From the NCBI GenBank assembly GCA_013822275.1, contig PNKC01000007.1, forward strand, positions 1 through 64,000: DNA of 64,000 nt. The letters run 5' to 3'. Origin of the DNA: Anaerolinea sp. (GTDB taxonomy: Bacteria > Chloroflexota > Dehalococcoidia > Tepidiformales > Tepidiformaceae). The notes beneath the pieces are model-generated. The model was not told where the DNA came from. It did not search any database and worked only from the letters and a program-made list of their open reading frames with translations. The translations under genes and the position numbers were made by a program. This document shows, in pieces, positions 60,483-64,000 of this stretch; position 1 is the first letter of the stretch, and each line of letters begins with the position of its first letter.

Positions 60483-62665
60483 ACCTCGCCGAGTTCATCG
60501 AGACCTTCCAAGGCGCGATCACCGACGCCGTTGTGAAGGCCTATCCACCCATCTACTCCGCTCGCAACCGCGAGGAGTGGGACTTCGACCTGCGGCGCCT
60601 TGGACGCCGCCCAATGGGTGCGCAAGCAGATGCGATCCGTGCCTGCGCGCTCTCCCTCCAGCGTCATCGCGCCACCAACCTGGTCGGCGAGATGGGCACT
60701 GGCAAGACAACCATCGGCGCGGCGGCTGCAATGCTCGCCGGCTTCGAACGCGTCCTCGTCCTCTGTCCGCCGCACCTGGTGCGGAAGTGGCAGCGGGAGG
60801 TGAAGGCGACCGTCCCGAGTGCTGGCGCTGTCATCGTCCGCAGTATCACCGACCTCGAACGGGTGCGGGGGGCGGGCGGCTGGCCGCTGTTTGTCATCCT
60901 TTCGCGTGAGCAGGCGAAGCTTTCCTATCGTTGGAAGCCGGCCACGCTCTCCCGGCACGTCGTGTTGGGGCGTGAGCTGGCTCGGGACGAGGACGGGTTA
61001 CCAGCCCGGCGCGTCTGCTGCCCGTCCTGTTTCTCCGCCGTTCTGGACGAGGAGGGCCTGCCGCTGGAGGAGGCGGACCTCGCCCGAAAGAAGCGGACGT
61101 GTGAGCGGTGCAAGAGCCCGCTCTGGCAGGCTGACTGTCACGGTCCCCGCCGCTTTCCGCTGGCCGACTACATCGCCCGGCGCATGCCCGGGTTCTTCGA
61201 CCTGTTGCTCATCGACGAGCAGCACGAGTACAAGGCTCGCGGCTCTGCCCAGGGGCTCGCCGCAGGGACGCTCGCCGAGGCCTGCGGAGCGGTCCTCACG
61301 CTCACGGGGACGCTCATGGGCGGCTACGCATCGACACTCTTCTATCTTCTCTGGCGGTTCTCACCGGGAGTGCGGGAGGAGTTCCGCTACAACGACGAGC
61401 CTAAGTGGGTGTCCCGCTATGGCATCGTCGAACGGATCACGCGCCGGAACGGCGACGACGACGCCTACGAGGATGGGCGATCGAGCCGCCGGCGGAGCTA
61501 CCGCACCCGCGTCGTGGAGAAGCCGGGAGTCTCACCCGCCGTCCTCTTCCATCTCATCGGCAACACCGCTTTCCTCCGCCTCGCCGATGTTGCCGCGGGT
61601 CTTCCTGAGTACCAGGAGGAAGTCCACCTCATCGGGCTGGAGACCGGCTCACCTGACGAGCCATCGCAGTCCTCCTACTACCAGCGGCTGGCCGGCGAAC
61701 TCGAGGCTGCCGTCCGCCAGGCGCTCGCGTCAGGCTCGAAGCGGCTGCTTGGCACGTACCTGCAGGCGCTGCTCGCGTACCCCGACGCCTGCACGAAAGG
61801 AGAGCAGGTCATCGACCCGGGCAGCAGCGAGGTCATCGCGGCCGTCCCGCCGCTGCCAGAAGACCGCCGGTATCCAAAGGAACAGGCGCTGCTCGACCTC
61901 GTCGAGGCTGAGCGGCGCCTTGGCCGGAGGGTGCTCGTCTACATCACCCATACTGCCAGCCGCGACATCTCGACACGGCTGGAGTCGGTGCTCGAGGCGG
62001 CCGGCCATCGCGTGGCGAGCCTGAAGGCGGACACCGTCCCTCCCGACCGCCGGGAGGAGTGGGTCGCCCGCAAGGTGAAGGAGGGCATCGACGTCCTCCT
62101 TGTCCATCCTCGCCTCGTCCAGACCGGGCTCGACCTCATCGACTTTCCGACCATTGTCTGGCACGAGGTCGAGTACTCCGTCTACACGATGCGCCAGGCA
62201 AGCCGTCGCTCCTGGCGCATCGGCCAACGCCTCCCGGTCCGCGTCATCTACTTCGCCTACCGGGGCACGCTCCAGGCCAAAGCGCTCACCCTTGTTGCGA
62301 AGAAGCTCCAGGCTTCTCTCGCGGTCGAGGGCGAGCTTAGCGAAGACGGCCTTGCCAGCTTCGGGGACGACGGCGAAGACCTGCTCCTCGCCCTCGCCCG
62401 CAGTCTCACCGGCCAGGTCGAGGCGAACGACGAGTCGCTGGAGGGGTTGTTCGCTGGGCTACGAGAGTCCACGCGGGAAATGGAGGCCAGCCTCGGCGAC
62501 GCCGCTGACCAGGAGCACGTGACCTCCCTGTTCCCGGCCGGCTCTGCAGAGCGAACATTGGAGGTCGTCGTGCCATCGGCCATACGGGCGGAACAAAGCG
62601 TTGTGAGAAGGGAGGCCCCGCCCACACAAGCTGCCGTTGGAGGTAAGCAGCTCAGGTTGCTTTAA
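60479..62665 (+). CDS. SNF2-like DEAD/DEAH helicase with inserted zinc finger
   Basis: About 728 aa. No ATG, GTG or TTG fits near the start. The best reading begins CTG AAC CTC GCC at 60479, overlapping the methyltransferase stop, so a CTG start is proposed with low certainty. Walker A is NLVGEMGTGKTTIGAAAAML, then VLVLCPPHLVRKWQREV. The DEAH-like box is LLLIDEQHEYKARGS and motif III LTLTGTLMGG. Motif VI is ASRRSWRIGQRLPVRVIYF. Between motifs I and II, CCPSCF and CERCKSP form a four-Cys finger. It is probably a DNA translocase serving the mobile element or a methyltransferase-coupled defence function. Confidence 0.85.
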   Translation: MNLAEFIETFQGAITDAVVKAYPPIYSARNREEWDFDLRRLGRRPMGAQADAIRACALSLQRHRATNLVGEMGTGKTTIGAAAAMLAGFERVLVLCPPHLVRKWQREVKATVPSAGAVIVRSITDLERVRGAGGWPLFVILSREQAKLSYRWKPATLSRHVVLGRELARDEDGLPARRVCCPSCFSAVLDEEGLPLEEADLARKKRTCERCKSPLWQADCHGPRRFPLADYIARRMPGFFDLLLIDEQHEYKARGSAQGLAAGTLAEACGAVLTLTGTLMGGYASTLFYLLWRFSPGVREEFRYNDEPKWVSRYGIVERITRRNGDDDAYEDGRSSRRRSYRTRVVEKPGVSPAVLFHLIGNTAFLRLADVAAGLPEYQEEVHLIGLETGSPDEPSQSSYYQRLAGELEAAVRQALASGSKRLLGTYLQALLAYPDACTKGEQVIDPGSSEVIAAVPPLPEDRRYPKEQALLDLVEAERRLGRRVLVYITHTASRDISTRLESVLEAAGHRVASLKADTVPPDRREEWVARKVKEGIDVLLVHPRLVQTGLDLIDFPTIVWHEVEYSVYTMRQASRRSWRIGQRLPVRVIYFAYRGTLQAKALTLVAKKLQASLAVEGELSEDGLASFGDDGEDLLLALARSLTGQVEANDESLEGLFAGLRESTREMEASLGDAADQEHVTSLFPAGSAERTLEVVVPSAIRAEQSVVRREAPPTQAAVGGKQLRLL

Positions 62666-62809
62666 GCAAGCGTAGGGAGGAGCCGCTCCTCCCTACGTGC
62701 TGACCGAAGTCCTTTTTTGTGCCTGAAGAACGGCGAGCGGAAGCCAGAGATAGACCGAGCAATCCAATCCACCAGTCCGCCGGAACTTCTCGTTTGGGCG
62801 ACCAAGTGA

Positions 62810-62852
62810 TATACTCGCACAAACGTTCGCCTCAAACGCTTAAGCGTTTGAG
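62810..62852 (+). promoter_or_regulatory. -10 box and perfect 22-bp palindrome upstream of the DUF2188 gene
   Basis: TATACT at 62810-62815 is a good -10. No strong -35 is visible (TTTGGG lies too close). CTCAAACGCTTAAGCGTTTGAG at 62831-62852 is a perfect 22-bp palindrome placed between the -10 and the ATG at 62867, the classical place for a repressor operator. No regulator gene lies beside it in the window. Confidence 0.6.
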
Positions 62853-62866
62853 CAGGAGACGTCACG

Positions 62867-63109
62867 ATGGCACGAAACCAGCGACACGTAGTCCCGAGCG
62901 GCGACGGATGGGCCGTGAAGGCTCCGGGCGCCAAGCGCGCAAGCTCAACGCACGACACTCAGGCCGATGCCGAACGACGCGCGAAGGAGATCCTGGGAAA
63001 CAGCGGCGGCGGTGAAGCCGTGATCCACGGCCGCGATGGCCGCATTCGCGATTCCGATACCGTCGCGCCAGCAAACGACCCGAACCCGCCGATCGATACG
63101 AGGCACTAG
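62867..63109 (+). CDS. DUF2188 family protein
   Basis: 80 aa, ATG after AGGAGAC. The DUF2188 pattern is RHVVPSGDGWAVKAPGAKRAS, TQADAERRAKEILGN and GGEAVIHGRDGRIRDSDTV. This small family of unknown function is frequent in defence and mobile loci. It is followed 24 bp later by a DEAH helicase gene, so it is probably the first gene of a two-or-more gene module. Confidence 0.85.
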   Translation: MARNQRHVVPSGDGWAVKAPGAKRASSTHDTQADAERRAKEILGNSGGGEAVIHGRDGRIRDSDTVAPANDPNPPIDTRH

Positions 63110-63132
63110 GTACGGCCCGGACGGAGGGCGAC

Positions 63133-64000
63133 GTGACAGGATTCTTTTCGGTCTCGCTCAAGCACTTCCGCCTGATGGGAGATCCACAGCCGCAGTGGCG
63201 AAGACCTCAGCTTGGGGCTTTGACCGCCATGGTTGCTCACTGGAGCCTGAACGACGCGGACCCTTGTGTCCTGTCAATCCCTACGGGCTCGGGCAAGACT
63301 GCCATTGCACTTGCCGCGCCGTTCCTTCGGCAAGAGCCCCCCAAGCGTGTCCTCGTTGTCGCCCCTAGCGTCGCTGTCCGCGAGCAACTCGTGAAGCAGT
63401 TCGAGTCGCAAGCGATTCTCCAACAAATCGGCGCCCTATCTGTTCTGGCTGACCAAGACGACGGGATCCCGGTGCCGAGCGTAGGCGAGTTGAGTGGGCT
63501 TCCTGACTCGTGGGAGAGTCTCCTTGACTACGATGTGGTTGTGGCTCTACCAAACTCAATCAGTCCGATGCACTTCGACGAAGCGCACCAGCCACCTCTT
63601 GACCTGTTCGACATGATAGTCATCGATGAGGCGCATCACGCGCCCGCAGACACATGGAAAGCGATCTTGGACCATTTTGGCCACGTTCCATCCGTGCTCC
63701 TAACTGCGACTCCGATCCGACGTGACCGCAAGCGCATTCCTGGGCGTCTTGTTTACCACTATCCCGTGCGGCGAGCATTGGCCGAAGGCATCTTCCAACC
63801 AGTTGAGGCTCGGCTGCTCCCGATGCCCGCGACGCAGACGCGCGCGAACTCGGATGCACTAATCGCGGATGAAGTCCTTCGTATCTTCCATTCGGAAGCT
63901 CATGGCAACAGCACACTCATGATTCGAGCTGGTTCAATTCAAAGACTCCAGGAGCTAAGTGCTATCTACGAAACTAAGGGGCTAGCCTTGGAGCGACTAC
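63133..64000 (+). CDS. DEAH-box helicase, 3' end beyond the window
   Basis: The frame is open from the GTG at 63133 to the edge. It is absent from the ORF track, probably because no stop is reached. Walker A is VLSIPTGSGKTAIALAAPFL, motif Ia VLVVAPSVAVREQLVKQF, the DEAH box MIVIDEAHHAPADTWKAIL, and motif III LLTATPIRRDRKRIPGRL. It is a superfamily-2 helicase of the restriction/defence type. Codons ending in A/T are more frequent than in the cobalamin or Tad genes, suggesting different ancestry. The remaining domains lie outside the window. Confidence 0.85.
   Translation, partial: MTGFFSVSLKHFRLMGDPQPQWRRPQLGALTAMVAHWSLNDADPCVLSIPTGSGKTAIALAAPFLRQEPPKRVLVVAPSVAVREQLVKQFESQAILQQIGALSVLADQDDGIPVPSVGELSGLPDSWESLLDYDVVVALPNSISPMHFDEAHQPPLDLFDMIVIDEAHHAPADTWKAILDHFGHVPSVLLTATPIRRDRKRIPGRLVYHYPVRRALAEGIFQPVEARLLPMPATQTRANSDALIADEVLRIFHSEAHGNSTLMIRAGSIQRLQELSAIYETKGLALERL

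Noticed and set aside
1-64000. CRISPR array or insertion sequence with transposase
   Set aside because: No regularly spaced repeats, Cas motifs, DDE/HUH transposase motifs or terminal inverted repeats were seen on reading both strands.

Overview
The window is GC-rich DNA (by eye about two thirds G+C) with dense, mostly 4-bp-overlapping gene strings on both strands. The gene content suggests a Gram-positive-like, monoderm-style bacterium. There is a Tad/Flp pilus locus with no secretin (CpaC/RcpA) in the gene string and with BTAD-LysM and lipoprotein partners. There is also a cobalamin operon behind a B12 riboswitch and an archaeal-looking HerA/Mre11/Rad50/NurA set. Together these fit Chloroflexota best (Thermomicrobia or Dehalococcoidia-like). 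A high-GC actinobacterium is the main alternative, and taxonomy here is inference only.

Layout. (1) 1-12.1 kb, minus strand: a DISARM/Pgl-like defence operon. It encodes a 1762-aa helicase with DUF1998 and a C-terminal nuclease-like domain, an SNF2-type helicase and an Eco57I/PglX/DrmMI-type N6-adenine methyltransferase. The methyltransferase has a G9 tract, followed by three tandem diverged copies of the same C-terminal motif in shifted frames. (2) 12.3-23.5 kb, minus: a Tad pilus operon (cpaB, cpaE, cpaF, tadB, tadC, flp, two tadE-like genes, a tadG-like gene, a lipoprotein, a PKD protein and a BTAD-LysM protein). (3) 23.7-25.4 kb: an XRE regulator and ImmA-type protease, divergent from a DUF3892 gene across overlapping palindromic operators. 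(4) 25.6-31.8 kb, plus: a four-gene herA-sbcD-sbcC-nurA DNA-end-processing operon. It converges on a minus-strand pair: a TPR/PQQ-propeller protein with an embedded J domain, and a DEDDh exonuclease with BRCT.

(5) 35.8-47.4 kb, minus: a 12-gene B12 operon (btuF-btuC-btuD-cobO-cbiA-cobT-cobS-cbiB-cobD-cobQ-cobU-bluB). It takes up corrinoid, adenosylates it, amidates it, attaches the aminopropanol arm, makes DMB and assembles the nucleotide loop. Its leader has a cobalamin aptamer, two mutually exclusive hairpins (one terminator-like) and a 12-bp hairpin that buries the btuF Shine-Dalgarno. Diverged copies of AbiE toxin-antitoxin sequence lie on both sides: remnants at 35.4-35.8 kb, and a broken AbiEi gene plus an intact AbiEi/AbiEii pair at 48.0-50.5 kb.

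(6) 51.2-62.7 kb, plus: a plasmid/ICE-like block (CHC2-Toprim primase, Rad52/Rad22-type annealing protein, RadC-JAB protein, DUF2958 protein, DUF6094-like methyltransferase, SNF2-like helicase and many small unknown genes) punctuated by short hairpins. (7) 62.8 kb to the end: a DUF2188 gene behind a perfect 22-bp palindrome, then a DEAH helicase cut by the window edge. Its codons look less GC-biased, which suggests another acquired defence module. No rRNA, convincing tRNA, CRISPR array, transposase or integrase was found.
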